Shown here piece by piece: positions 43,837 to 52,294 of a DNA stretch of 64,000 nucleotides. The stretch is from Reyranella sp. CPCC 100927 (GTDB lineage Bacteria > Pseudomonadota > Alphaproteobacteria > Reyranellales > Reyranellaceae). The position numbers and the translations under genes are program-made. The notes beneath the pieces were generated by a model. It saw only the letters and a program-made list of their open reading frames with translations. It was not told the origin of the DNA and ran no database searches. The number at the start of each line of letters is the position of its first letter. The stretch's first letter is position 1. The stretch is taken from contig NZ_VOHA01000027.1 of NCBI RefSeq assembly GCF_007859315.1, positions 1-64,000 on the forward strand, read 5' to 3'.

Positions 43837-44682
43837 ATGCGGCAGGGCCCGCAGATCGTCCGTCTGGCCGATGACCGCCTGCATCTGCAACACGGCCCCA
43901 TCGACCTGATTATCCAGGCGTGGGGCGCTCCAGCTGAGATCGATGCCGCCTATCGCCAGGCCATCGCGCGTTTCGACGACGTGCTCGCGACGTTGGTGCG
44001 CGAACTCGCGATCCTGCGCACGCCCGTGGGCAACACTGTCCCGGCGCTGACGGGGCCCGTTGCGCAACGCATGGCCCGGGCGGTGTGGCCGTATCGTGAC
44101 GTCTACATCACGCCGATGGCCGCGGTGGCCGGCGCCGTCGCTGACGAAATGTTGTCGGCGATGGTGAAGGACCGCGTGCTCGCCAAGGCCTATGTCAACA
44201 ACGGCGGCGACATCGCCTTTCATCTGTCGGCCGGCGAGAGCCTGCGCACGGCCGTGGTGGGCAATGTCGACATGCCGGCGCTGGATGCGATCGCGACCTT
44301 GGCTGCCGACATGCCGATCCGCGGTTTGGCGACGTCGGGCTGGCGCGGCCGCTCGTTCTCGCTGGGGATCGCCGATTCGGCAACGATTCTGGCGCGTTCG
44401 GCGGCCGAGGCGGATGCCGGCGCCACCATCGTCGGCAATGCGGTCACGGTCGACCATCCCGCTGTCGAGCGCCAGCCGGCATCGTCGCGGCGCGACGATA
44501 CCGACCTCGGCGATCTGCCGGTGACGACGGCGGTTGGGCCATTGCCGGCGCATGCCGTCGCGGCGGCGCTCGACGCCGGCGTGGCCGAGGCCTATCGCCT
44601 TCAGGCGCGTGGCCTGATCGTTGGTGCAGCGCTCAGCCTGCAGGGCGCCTGGCGGCTGGTGATGCCGGATGTTTCGCGATAG
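43837..44682 (+). CDS. UPF0280 family protein (ApbE-related)
   Basis: This 281-residue protein matches UPF0280, a family related to the flavin transferase ApbE. The diagnostic part is AKAYVNNGGDIAFHLSAGE followed by GIADSATILARSAAEADAGATIVGNAV. ApbE attaches FMN to threonine in partner proteins. A similar maturation or flavin-related role for the neighbouring reductase-like protein is possible but unproven. It lies 7 bases after that gene and shares its transcript. There is no signal peptide, unlike periplasmic ApbE. Confidence 0.82.
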   Translation: MRQGPQIVRLADDRLHLQHGPIDLIIQAWGAPAEIDAAYRQAIARFDDVLATLVRELAILRTPVGNTVPALTGPVAQRMARAVWPYRDVYITPMAAVAGAVADEMLSAMVKDRVLAKAYVNNGGDIAFHLSAGESLRTAVVGNVDMPALDAIATLAADMPIRGLATSGWRGRSFSLGIADSATILARSAAEADAGATIVGNAVTVDHPAVERQPASSRRDDTDLGDLPVTTAVGPLPAHAVAAALDAGVAEAYRLQARGLIVGAALSLQGAWRLVMPDVSR

Positions 44683-44691
44683 AGATGCGTC

Positions 44692-45231
44692 GTGGATATC
44701 GCACCGTTCCGCATCGATCTTGCGTACTCCGATCAGGAACTGCTCGCCTATGAGGCGGTCGTCCTGCGCCACCAGCAATCACAGGCGGATCGCTACCCGT
44801 CGTATTCGTGGGCCGGGATCGCGACCGGCGCGGTCATTGCGATCATCGTTGCGGCGTTGGCCATGCTGCTGGGCGTCGCGCGTCGCGACGATGGCGGCGT
44901 CGTCGCCGGCCTGGTTTTCGTGGGCTTCTATCTCGGGATGTGGACGCCCACGTTCTGGGCGTGGGTGTTGTCCGCCCGGACCCGGCAGTCGCGCTGGACG
45001 GCCTTTCGAACCCGGTGGGCTGGCACAACGATCCGGGTGACCGCGCGTGGACTGCGCAGCCGCCATACCCGTTCATGGGTCCACTATGCCTGGTCGGCGG
45101 TGGAGCGGATCAGCCGCGATAATGATCTGATCATCCTCTGGCTGGAGGCCGAGCCGCCCTTTGCCATCCCCGCGCGTCTATTGACGCCGGAGCAGATCGA
45201 TTTCCTGCTGTCGAAGCCGGGACAGCCCTGA
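44692..45231 (+). CDS. Membrane protein with YcxB-like C-terminal domain
   Basis: This 179-residue protein has two membrane spans near residues 42-60 (IATGAVIAIIVAALAMLLGV) and 68-93 (VVAGLVFVGFYLGMWTPTFWAWVL). A cytoplasmic C-terminal domain follows, ending FAIPARLLTPEQIDFLL and resembling the YcxB-like domain. It begins with a GTG 9 bases after the UPF0280 stop codon, so it is probably the last gene of the operon, though its role there is unknown. A family B repeat follows. Confidence 0.6.
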   Translation: MDIAPFRIDLAYSDQELLAYEAVVLRHQQSQADRYPSYSWAGIATGAVIAIIVAALAMLLGVARRDDGGVVAGLVFVGFYLGMWTPTFWAWVLSARTRQSRWTAFRTRWAGTTIRVTARGLRSRHTRSWVHYAWSAVERISRDNDLIILWLEAEPPFAIPARLLTPEQIDFLLSKPGQP

Positions 45232-45243
45232 GCAAAGCGAAAC

Positions 45244-45347
45244 CCTGGGAGCGCGGGCGTCTCGCCCGCATCTCAGGCGACCGAGGTCCACGCCCCGTCG
45301 TGATGTTCCGAAGTGAAGATGCGGGCGAGACGCCCGCGCTCCCGGGG
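45244..45347. repeat. Family B palindromic repeat, copy 4
   Basis: CCTGGGAGCGCGGGCGTCTC at the left pairs with GAGACGCCCGCGCTCCCGGG at the right in an almost perfect 20-base stem. It separates the membrane gene from the convergent Nudix gene and could terminate both. Confidence 0.85.
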
Positions 45348-45353
45348 TCGGGC

Positions 45354-45947
45354 TTAGACGCCGGCCGGTTTCCGGGGCGGCCACATGCGGGCGAGATCGC
45401 CGGTCGGATTGCTGAACGTGGGAAAATCGTGCCTGTCGCGCGTCTGATGGAAGTGCGCCAATGCCCACACCACCGTGGGGAACGCCAGGTTCTCCCAGGG
45501 GATCTCGTCCCAGCGGAACAGGTTCACCTCGGCGCTCTCGGGTCCCGGCGCGAAATCGGGTGACGCCAGCCGCGCGCGGTACATGATCTGCACCTGGCCG
45601 ATGCGCGCGATGCTGTAGACCGCCAGCAGGCGGTCGATCTCGATCGTGCAGCAGGCTTCCTCGACGGCCTCGCGCTGCGCGGCCTGTTCCGTGGTCTCGC
45701 CGATCTCCATGTAGCCGGCCGGCAGGGTCCAGAAGCCCTTGCGCGGCTCGATGGCGCGGCGCGCCAGCAGGATGCGGTCCTCCCACGTCACCACCGAGCC
45801 GGCCACGATCTTGGGATTCTGGTACAGCACGAACTGGCAATCGTCGCACACCAGCCGCTCGCGGTTGTCGCCCTCCGGGATCCGCTTCTTGAAATTATCC
45901 GGTGGATCCCACGGCAGGCGCGGCGGTGGTCGCTCAACATCGCTCAT
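45354..45947 (-). CDS. Nudix hydrolase with zinc-ribbon-like N-terminus
   Basis: This 197-residue protein is similar to the NudC/YmdB-like group. It has an N-terminal CDDCQFVLYQNPK half zinc ribbon and the complete Nudix box GYMEIGETTEQAAQREAVEEAC, spacing G-x5-E-x7-REAVEEA. The ATG at 45947 has GGAG nine bases upstream; a TTG three codons earlier is less likely. Only one Cys pair is present, so the ribbon is incomplete. It lies on the same strand as pgk, just downstream of it. The likely role is hydrolysis of a nucleotide or ADP-ribose derivative. Confidence 0.87.
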   Translation of the reverse strand: MSDVERPPPRLPWDPPDNFKKRIPEGDNRERLVCDDCQFVLYQNPKIVAGSVVTWEDRILLARRAIEPRKGFWTLPAGYMEIGETTEQAAQREAVEEACCTIEIDRLLAVYSIARIGQVQIMYRARLASPDFAPGPESAEVNLFRWDEIPWENLAFPTVVWALAHFHQTRDRHDFPTFSNPTGDLARMWPPRKPAGV

Positions 45948-45987
45948 CGGACTCAACTCCGGCGCAGGAGGGCAGCGTACCGGAACT

Positions 45988-47187
45988 CTACGCCGCGCGG
46001 ATCAGCGCCGCCACGCCGGGCAATGTCTTGCCTTCCATCCACTCGAGGAAGGCGCCGCCGGCCGTCGAGACATAACTGAACTTTTCGTCGACACCGGCGT
46101 GCGCCAGCGCGGCCACGGTGTCGCCGCCGCCGGCAACCGACAGCAGCTTGCCGGCCTGCGTCAGCGCTGCCGCCTCGCGCGCGACCGCCGTCGTGCCGGC
46201 ATCGAACGGGGCGACCTCGAAGGCACCCAGCGGCCCGTTCCAGACCAGGGTCGCGCATTCCGCCAGATCGGCCTTCAACATCGCGATCGACTTCGGGCCG
46301 ATGTCGAGGATCATCTGGTCGTCGGGCACGGCGGCAATGTCCACCGTGCGGCTGGCGGCACCGGCCTTGAACTCGGCGGCCACGACGGCATCGACCGGCA
46401 GCAGCACCTTGCACTTGGCCGTCGCGGCCTTGCCCAGGATCTCGCGCGCGGTGTCGGCCAGGTCCTTCTCGCACAACGACTTGCCGACATTGACCCCCTG
46501 CGCGTGCAAGAAGGTGTTGGCCATGCCGCCGCCGATGATCAGCCGGTCGACCCTGCCGACCAGGTTGCCCAGCAGTTCCAGTTTGGTCGATACCTTGGCG
46601 CCGCCGACCAGCGCCGCCACCGGCCGCCGCGGCGTGCCCAGCGCCTTGTCGAGCGCTTCCAGTTCGGCCTGCATCAACCGCCCGGCCACCGCCGGCATGC
46701 GGTTGGCGATGCCCTCGGTCGAGGCGTGCGCGCGGTGGGCACAGGAGAAGGCATCGTTGACGTAGATGTCGCCCAGCGCCGCCAACTGGTCGATGAAGGC
46801 CGGCTCGTTCTTTTCCTCTTCCTTGTGGAAGCGCAGGTTCTCCAGCAGCACGACATCGCCGTTCTTTAGGCCCGATACGGCCTGCTGTGCCAGCGGGCCG
46901 ACAGCGTTTTCGGCAAACGAAACCGGTCGCTTCAGCGTCGTGGCTAGCGGCTCGACCAGGGCCTTCAGCGACATTTCCGGCACCACCTTGCCGCCGGGGC
47001 GGCCGAAATGGCTCAGCACCACGACCTTGGCGCCCTTGTCGGCGAGTTCGGCGATGGTCGGCGCCACCCGTTCGATACGGGTCATGTCGGTGACCTTGCC
47101 GTTCTCCATCGGCACGTTGAGGTCGACACGGATCAGCACGCGCTTGCCGGCGGGCGTAATGTCGTCGATGGTCTTGAAAGCGGGCAT
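45988..47187 (-). CDS. Phosphoglycerate kinase
   Basis: This glycolytic enzyme interconverts 1,3-bisphosphoglycerate with ADP and 3-phosphoglycerate with ATP. The 399 residues have the substrate signature [16 protein letters not shown], the Arg-rich [24 protein letters not shown], the nucleotide-side [12 protein letters not shown] and GGGMANTFL, and the C-terminal [12 protein letters not shown] hinge. GAGG precedes the ATG at 47187. It is a reliable core gene. Neither gap nor fba is adjacent, unlike the gap-pgk-fba order in many alphaproteobacteria. Confidence 0.97.
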   Translation of the reverse strand: MPAFKTIDDITPAGKRVLIRVDLNVPMENGKVTDMTRIERVAPTIAELADKGAKVVVLSHFGRPGGKVVPEMSLKALVEPLATTLKRPVSFAENAVGPLAQQAVSGLKNGDVVLLENLRFHKEEEKNEPAFIDQLAALGDIYVNDAFSCAHRAHASTEGIANRMPAVAGRLMQAELEALDKALGTPRRPVAALVGGAKVSTKLELLGNLVGRVDRLIIGGGMANTFLHAQGVNVGKSLCEKDLADTAREILGKAATAKCKVLLPVDAVVAAEFKAGAASRTVDIAAVPDDQMILDIGPKSIAMLKADLAECATLVWNGPLGAFEVAPFDAGTTAVAREAAALTQAGKLLSVAGGGDTVAALAHAGVDEKFSYVSTAGGAFLEWMEGKTLPGVAALIRAA

Positions 47188-47275
47188 GCAAACCTCAGGC
47201 AAAGGCGCGGAAATCGTGGTTCGCCGCATGGCTAGCGGGCGGCGGCGCCAGATGCAAGGGCGTGCAACGACGCGT

Positions 47276-47521
47276 TCAGGCGTCTTTTTTGCGGATCAGG
47301 AACACCAGGGTGTCGCCGTCGCGGGCCGTGTGGACCAGCGCATGGCCGGTCTGCCGGCAGTACGCCGGGAAATCGGCCTCGGCCGCCGGGTCCGTCGCCA
47401 GCACCTTCAGCGTCTGTCCCGGCGCCAGGTCGCGCATGATGCGGTTGGCGCGCAGCACCGGCAGCGGGCACAGCAGGCCGCTTGCGTCGTAGGTCCGGTC
47501 GCCGTTCAGGTCGCCATCCAT
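47276..47521 (-). CDS. TusA-family sulfur carrier protein
   Basis: This 81-residue protein has the TusA fold: the active Cys in the CPxP motif ([16 protein letters not shown], Cys18) and the C-terminal strand [12 protein letters not shown]. TusA carries persulfide sulfur for tRNA 2-thiolation and other sulfur transfer, including molybdenum cofactor enzymes in some bacteria. It stands alone upstream of pgk on the same strand, with 88 bases between them. Confidence 0.88.
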   Translation of the reverse strand: MDGDLNGDRTYDASGLLCPLPVLRANRIMRDLAPGQTLKVLATDPAAEADFPAYCRQTGHALVHTARDGDTLVFLIRKKDA

Positions 47522-47578
47522 GATGCCTATATAGGGAGCTTTGTCGCCTGCCGACTAGGGGTGTGTGGACCGCCTAGA

Positions 47579-48370
47579 CTAGCGACGCGCGTTGGCGCGC
47601 ATCCACGCGACCGTCGCGGCCACTGCCTGGTCGTCGATTCCATGGAAGCCGTGATAGTGGTTGGCCTCGCACGGATCGGCGCGCGCACTGGCGGGACTGC
47701 CGCCGGTCAGGGTCACGATGTCGACCTTCGGCGCGCCGGTCAGCAAAGCCTTGAAGCGATCGGCGTCGGCGGGCGGCGTGATCCGGCAGCTATCGTCGCG
47801 ATGGCGCAGCAGCAGGACGGGCACCCGGATGCGCCCCATGTCGCCGGTGGCGGCGGCACCAGGTACGTTGTGATTCATCAACGCGCCCGAGGAGATCACC
47901 AGCCCGTCGGGCAGGGGCGCGGCTTGCTGCGCGAAGAGGTTGGCGGCCGACACCGCGCCGCGACTGGTGCCGATCAGCCAGACCGGCGACGCCACCTTGC
48001 GGGCTGCCGCGACGACGAGCGCCAGGTCAGCCGCGTGCGCGGCGCCGTAGCGATAGCGCTGCGTGCCCTTGAGGTCGCTGGCGATATCGGGCGCGAACAC
48101 CGCATAGCCCGCACGCACATAAGCGGCGCGGGTCCGGATGAGATGGTTGCCGGCGAGCTGGTTGATGCGCCCCTGCGCATCGATGTCGAGCACGCCCGAG
48201 CCGCCCGCCAGCAGGACCACGCTGCCGACCGGCGCGGCCGGCCGGTCGGTGACGACCCGCAATTCCGCGCCGGGGCGCGGCGTCAGCGTCAACAGCGTGT
48301 CGGCGGCGCGGCTTGGCGTTCCGCCGACGACTATGCCCGCAAGGGCAAGCATGACGAGGGTGCGCCGCAT
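47579..48370 (-). CDS. Secreted alpha/beta-hydrolase
   Basis: This 263-residue protein has a signal peptide (ending SRAAD). The fold is read from the nucleophile elbow GTSRGA (VWLIGTSRGAVSAAN), an oxyanion strand VVLLAGGSG near the start of the mature part, and the C-terminal His in HYHGFHG. The acid is probably the Asp in RHRDDSC. It does not closely match a named esterase. The ATG at 48370 starts the signal peptide; the longer frame upstream is not supported. It is followed by the M48 protease gene on the same strand, with 88 bases between them. Confidence 0.78.
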   Translation of the reverse strand: MRRTLVMLALAGIVVGGTPSRAADTLLTLTPRPGAELRVVTDRPAAPVGSVVLLAGGSGVLDIDAQGRINQLAGNHLIRTRAAYVRAGYAVFAPDIASDLKGTQRYRYGAAHAADLALVVAAARKVASPVWLIGTSRGAVSAANLFAQQAAPLPDGLVISSGALMNHNVPGAAATGDMGRIRVPVLLLRHRDDSCRITPPADADRFKALLTGAPKVDIVTLTGGSPASARADPCEANHYHGFHGIDDQAVAATVAWMRANARR

Positions 48371-48458
48371 CGTGTGCTCCGACGGCGTGATGAACTGGTT
48401 CGCGCGTCCCGTGACGATACAGCGTGGTACCGGCCAACCGGAAGGGCTGTCGGCGCAA

Positions 48459-49277
48459 TCAGGGCGACGGCTTATAGTACGGTTGCGCTTCCGGCAGATA
48501 GCGTTGGATGTTGGCGATGCGTGCATCCGCCGCCGGGTGCGTGGAGAAGAACTCGGGCGGCCGGTCGCGGTGGGCGTTGGCGGCCTTCATGCGCTCCCAG
48601 AAGCCGACCGCGGCGCCGGGATCGTAACCGGCGTGGGCGGCCAGGATCAGGCCGACGCGATCGGCTTCCGCCTCCTGGTCGCGCGAGAAGCTGAGTGCCA
48701 CGACGTTGCCCGCGACGGCAAGGCCGATCCCGGCAGCCACGCCGATGCCCCGGTGGCTGCGGCCGCCGATCAAGGCACCGACGATGGCGCCCGCAAGGGC
48801 GGTGCCGGCGCGAACGGCGGTGCGGTTGGACAGGCGTTCAGCGTGGTGGCGCATCAATGCGTGCGCCACCTCATGCCCCATCAGGATCGCTAGCCCCGCC
48901 TCGTCCTGGCTGATCGGCAGGATGCCGGTGTATACGGCGATCTTGCCCCCCGGCAGACAGTAGGCATTGATCACGTCGGGCTTGTCGATGACGTTGAACT
49001 CCCACTTGAAACCGGGCGCTGTCCAAAGACCATTGGGTGGGTTCTCGGCCGCCTTGGCGATGCGCTCGCCGACGCGGCGGACCATCGCCGTGTACTCGGG
49101 GTTTTTCGACAGTGGCTGCTTTGCCATCTGCTCCTGATAGGCCGTGACGGCTTGCATCTGCAGCGCTTCCTCGGCCATGGGTACGAGCCGGTCGCGGCCG
49201 GTGATCGGCGCCGACTCGCATGCCGCCACGACGGCCAGTACCGCCATGGCCGTGAAAACGCGTCCGCTGATGATCAT
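48459..49277 (-). CDS. M48-family metalloprotease, lipoprotein
   Basis: This 272-residue periplasmic zinc protease resembles LoiP/YcaL-type outer-membrane quality-control proteases. The N-terminus is a lipoprotein signal with the lipobox VVAAC (Cys20). The zinc motif is HEVAH (LMGHEVAHALMRHHAERL), and the third ligand Glu is in QEAEADRVG. A glycine-rich hydrophobic stretch (AGAIVGALIGGRSHRGIGVAAGIGLAVAG) lies between them. The C-terminal STHPAADARIANI is typical of the family. It is on the same strand as the secreted hydrolase. Confidence 0.9.
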   Translation of the reverse strand: MIISGRVFTAMAVLAVVAACESAPITGRDRLVPMAEEALQMQAVTAYQEQMAKQPLSKNPEYTAMVRRVGERIAKAAENPPNGLWTAPGFKWEFNVIDKPDVINAYCLPGGKIAVYTGILPISQDEAGLAILMGHEVAHALMRHHAERLSNRTAVRAGTALAGAIVGALIGGRSHRGIGVAAGIGLAVAGNVVALSFSRDQEAEADRVGLILAAHAGYDPGAAVGFWERMKAANAHRDRPPEFFSTHPAADARIANIQRYLPEAQPYYKPSP

Positions 49278-49386
49278 GACGCCCCCAACTCACGGCGTCG
49301 TCGCGCGCCGTTTGCGCCGATCCTTGTTGGATCGGAGCACCTATTAAGAGGAGTCACCTTCGGTTTTACAACCGATGTTTCGGCGA

Positions 49387-50667
49387 TCAGGCCCTTTCCA
49401 GCCCGCACCACTGGGCGATGAACAGCGCCGTCGACTGTGTGATCTTGCGCACCGACTCCAGGTTGACGCGCTCGTCGAAGCCGTGGACGTCGTCGGATTG
49501 CGGGCCGTACACCAGCGCCGGGATGCCGGCGTAGAGGCCGAAGAAGCGGTTGTCGGCGGTGCCGGTCTGGGTGCGGTCCTTCAGCGCCTCGCCGAACACG
49601 GTCTGGTGTGCATCGGCCAGCACGGCGCGTACCTGTTCGTGGTTCTTCAGCACGAACGGCTCAGCCTGGAAGCCTTCCCAGGTCACCGTCGGCGGGGCGT
49701 TGCCCAGGAACGGATCGTTGGCCGCCGCGCGGCGCACGCAATCCTCGATCTCGCGCCGCGCCTCGGCCAGCGTCTGCGTCGGCAGCACGCCCGCGCGCAT
49801 GTCGAAGGTGCACCACGCCGGCACCGAGCTCGCCCAGTCGCCGCCCTCGATGCGGCCGACGTTGAAGTTCACCGGGTGATGATGGTCGTGGAAGTGCGGA
49901 TCATTCACCTTGCGCGCGTTCCACTGGATCTCCAGTTCGCGCAGCGCCTGGATCAGGCGAAAGGCCGACTCGATGGCGTTGGAACCGGCATCGGCCTTGT
50001 AGACGTGTACGGGGTGGCCGGTGACCCGGACCTGGAACCACATCACGCCGACCTGGGCGATGGTCATGGTGCCGCCGGATGGTTCGGGGATCAGCGCCGC
50101 GTCGGCACGATAGCCGCGCTGCAGGCAGGCCAGCGCGCCGTTGCCGGTGCATTCCTCCTCGACCACCGATTGCATGTAGACGTCGGCCGCCGGCCGCCAG
50201 CCCAGGCGCTTAAGCGCGATCAGCGCGAAGTGATTGAGGATCAGGCCGGCCTTCATGTCGCCCGACCCGCGGCCATACATCCAGCCGTCCTTGATGCGCG
50301 GCTCGAACGGCGGTGCCGTCCACATGTCGTGCGGGCCCTCCGGCACCACGTCGATGTGCCCGTTGAGGATCAGCGAGCGGCCCTTGGGGTTGTTGGGCCG
50401 CCAGGCGCCCACCACGTTCCAGGCATCGTCATAGTCGACGTGCTTGGGCGAATAGCCCGGCAGGTGCTTGATGTCGTCGACATGGATCTGCCAGCGATCG
50501 ATGCCCAGCCCTTCCTCCTTGAAGAGCCGCGTCATCATGTCTTGCGCCGGCGCCTCCTTGTAGCGCACCGACGGGATGCGCACGAGATCGGCCAGCACCG
50601 ACGTCTGGCGGTCGAACGTCTCGTCGACCGCGGTCATGATCTGCGTGGTGAGCGTAGCGTCGAGCAT
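49387..50667 (-). CDS. M20-family deacylase/peptidase (ArgE/DapE type)
   Basis: This 426-residue di-zinc hydrolase has the metal residues in NGHIDVVPEG, the bridging Asp in GRGSGDMKAGL, the catalytic EE pair in VEEECTGNG, the DAALIPEPSG segment and the C-terminal His in SDDVHGFDERV. The family removes acyl groups from amino acids or cleaves dipeptides. The ATG at 50667 was chosen over 50727 because it begins the family fold. It is isolated between the M48 gene and the cupin gene on the same strand. The substrate is unknown. Confidence 0.87.
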   Translation of the reverse strand: MLDATLTTQIMTAVDETFDRQTSVLADLVRIPSVRYKEAPAQDMMTRLFKEEGLGIDRWQIHVDDIKHLPGYSPKHVDYDDAWNVVGAWRPNNPKGRSLILNGHIDVVPEGPHDMWTAPPFEPRIKDGWMYGRGSGDMKAGLILNHFALIALKRLGWRPAADVYMQSVVEEECTGNGALACLQRGYRADAALIPEPSGGTMTIAQVGVMWFQVRVTGHPVHVYKADAGSNAIESAFRLIQALRELEIQWNARKVNDPHFHDHHHPVNFNVGRIEGGDWASSVPAWCTFDMRAGVLPTQTLAEARREIEDCVRRAAANDPFLGNAPPTVTWEGFQAEPFVLKNHEQVRAVLADAHQTVFGEALKDRTQTGTADNRFFGLYAGIPALVYGPQSDDVHGFDERVNLESVRKITQSTALFIAQWCGLERA

Positions 50668-50778
50668 TGGGTCGGCCCCTGAGAGGAATCGTCGGGCTGA
50701 GCCTAGCGTGGAATCGTCTGCATACAAGACGATCCGGTCCTCCGCGCCAGATGCCGCATGTGCGGCCAGCGCAACGCT

Positions 50779-51177
50779 CTAGCCGGGATGCTCGGCAGTT
50801 GAATGATCGGTCGGCTGCGGCGTCATGGTGAGCACGGTGACGCCGCCCGGTGCATGGAACCGGTGCCAGCATCCCTGCGGCACGATCGTCAGCATGCCCG
50901 CCTTCAGGGTCAGCACGCAGGCGCCGTCCGGCGTCAGGATCGTCAGTTCCGTCTCGCCCGCCAGGACCTGCACCAGCTCGTCGCCGTTGCGATGGCGCTC
51001 CCACGGGCTCTGTCCGTCAAACGATCCCGTGAAGACGGCGCCGTCGCGGGTCTCGATCAGCCGGGCAAAAGCGGCGGCCGATTCGGGGCCCGGCGTGTCC
51101 GGCCGGCGGTTGTGCAGCACGGGTAGCGGGGCGAGCGCCGCCTGGATGTCGACCGCTTTCGGTTGGCTGTGGCTCAT
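50779..51177 (-). CDS. Cupin-domain protein
   Basis: This 132-residue single-cupin protein has metal-binding motif one as WERHRNGDELVQVLAGETEL and motif two as GMLTIVPQGCWHRFHAPGGV, with His and Glu ligands in the usual places. Such proteins bind a metal and either sense or convert a small molecule. GGGAGAGC precedes the ATG at 51177. It is divergent from the LysR gene at 51290, with a palindromic site between them, so it is the likely target of that regulator. Confidence 0.82.
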   Translation of the reverse strand: MSHSQPKAVDIQAALAPLPVLHNRRPDTPGPESAAAFARLIETRDGAVFTGSFDGQSPWERHRNGDELVQVLAGETELTILTPDGACVLTLKAGMLTIVPQGCWHRFHAPGGVTVLTMTPQPTDHSTAEHPG

Positions 51178-51252
51178 ATCGGGTGCTCTCCCGTGGTCGC
51201 AGTGCACCGTCATTCTCGATAACGCAAGTGTATCATCAAGTGGCAACGTCGG

Positions 51253-51276
51253 CGTATCGTGATACGAAATCGTATC
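51253..51276. promoter_or_regulatory. Palindromic operator in the cupin-LysR divergent promoter
   Basis: CGTATC-GT-GATACG (51253-51266) is a perfect interrupted palindrome, followed after 4 bases by a third half-site CGTATC (51271-51276). The site lies 14 bases before the LysR start codon and would suit autorepression together with control of the cupin gene. Confidence 0.55.
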
Positions 51277-51289
51277 GTGGGGAGTACGC

Positions 51290-52294
51290 ATGAACTGGGA
51301 TGACGTTGCCGTCTTTCTTGCTGTCGCCCGGACCGGGCGCGCGCGGGCGGCGGCCGAGCAGCTGGGCATCAGCCAGCCCACCATCGGCCGGCGCGTCGAG
51401 CGGTTGGAGCGCGACCTGCGGGCGCCGCTGTTCGACCGCTCGCGCGACGGCTACGTGTTGACCAAGCAGGGGACCGAGCTGGTGGCCATGGCGGAGGCGA
51501 TGGACGCGGCGGCCCAGGGCCTGCAGCACCGGTCGTTGCCAGGAGATGCGCTGTCGCCCATCGACGTGCGGATCTCGGCGCTCGAGTGGCCGGCGACGCT
51601 GCTGGCGACCAACGCCGACAAAATTCACGCGCTGGAAGAGCTCGCGGCGGCGCGCCTGGAAATCGATGTGTCGGACGAAACCGCCGCCTTGTCCATGCGC
51701 CAGGCTGACATCGCGATCCGCCATGAGATCCCGTCGTCGGGCGAGTTCGTCACCCGTAAGCTCGGCGCGATCGCCTGCGCCGTCTACGGCGCCGCCACGT
51801 ACGTCGCCGCGCACCCGGCGGCGCGGACGGAGCGTCGTTACGGCGCCTGTGATTGGATCATGTACACCCACGAGCAGGCCCACTACCCGATCATGCTGTG
51901 GCTGTCGGCGCAGCTCGGGGACCGCAAGCCGCGGTTCCGCGGCTCGACCACGGCCGTGATTCACGAAGCCGTCGCCGCCGGTGGCGGTCTCGCCATTCTG
52001 CCATGCCTGCTCGCCGACCGCGATCCGCGCTGCGTGCGCGTCGGCGCGGTGATGGACGGCCTGCACTCGGGTGACTACTGGTTGATCGTGCACAAGCAAC
52101 TGCTGCGCCGTCCTGCGTTCCGGCGTACCGTCGACGGCATCGTGCGCATTTTCGCCGACACTACGCGGGGGCGCGGGCAGCCTGCCCCGATCGCGTCGAA
52201 GGGGTCCGCCCGCACCTCCCACGAAAGCAGAACGTCGCCATTGCGGATGGCATCAGGACATGAGCGGGCGGGGCGCCCGCGCTCGCGGGCTTAG
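51290..52294 (+). CDS. LysR-family regulator with repeat-encoded C-terminal tail
   Basis: This 334-residue regulator has an N-terminal helix-turn-helix (VFLAVARTGRARAAAEQLGISQPTIGRRVERLERDL) and a LysR effector domain with AVAAGGGLAILPCLLAD. Family members of this type normally end near residue 290. From about residue 292 the remaining 43 residues are encoded by a family B repeat and end RAGRPRSRA, so the tail is probably functionless. GGGGAG precedes the ATG. It is divergent from the cupin gene. Its stop codon overlaps that of the convergent M14-like gene by 4 bases. Confidence 0.83.
   Translation: MNWDDVAVFLAVARTGRARAAAEQLGISQPTIGRRVERLERDLRAPLFDRSRDGYVLTKQGTELVAMAEAMDAAAQGLQHRSLPGDALSPIDVRISALEWPATLLATNADKIHALEELAAARLEIDVSDETAALSMRQADIAIRHEIPSSGEFVTRKLGAIACAVYGAATYVAAHPAARTERRYGACDWIMYTHEQAHYPIMLWLSAQLGDRKPRFRGSTTAVIHEAVAAGGGLAILPCLLADRDPRCVRVGAVMDGLHSGDYWLIVHKQLLRRPAFRRTVDGIVRIFADTTRGRGQPAPIASKGSARTSHESRTSPLRMASGHERAGRPRSRA
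52163..52290. repeat. Family B palindromic repeat, copy 5 (inside the LysR 3' end)
   Basis: GGGGGCGCGGGCAGCCTGCC at the left and GGGCGCCCGCGCTCGCGGGC at the right are a degenerate family B pair. The interior shares the cgtcgaaggggtccgcccgc wording of copy 2 (ttgccgaagggtcccgcccgc). It lies within the coding frame of the LysR gene. Confidence 0.7.
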
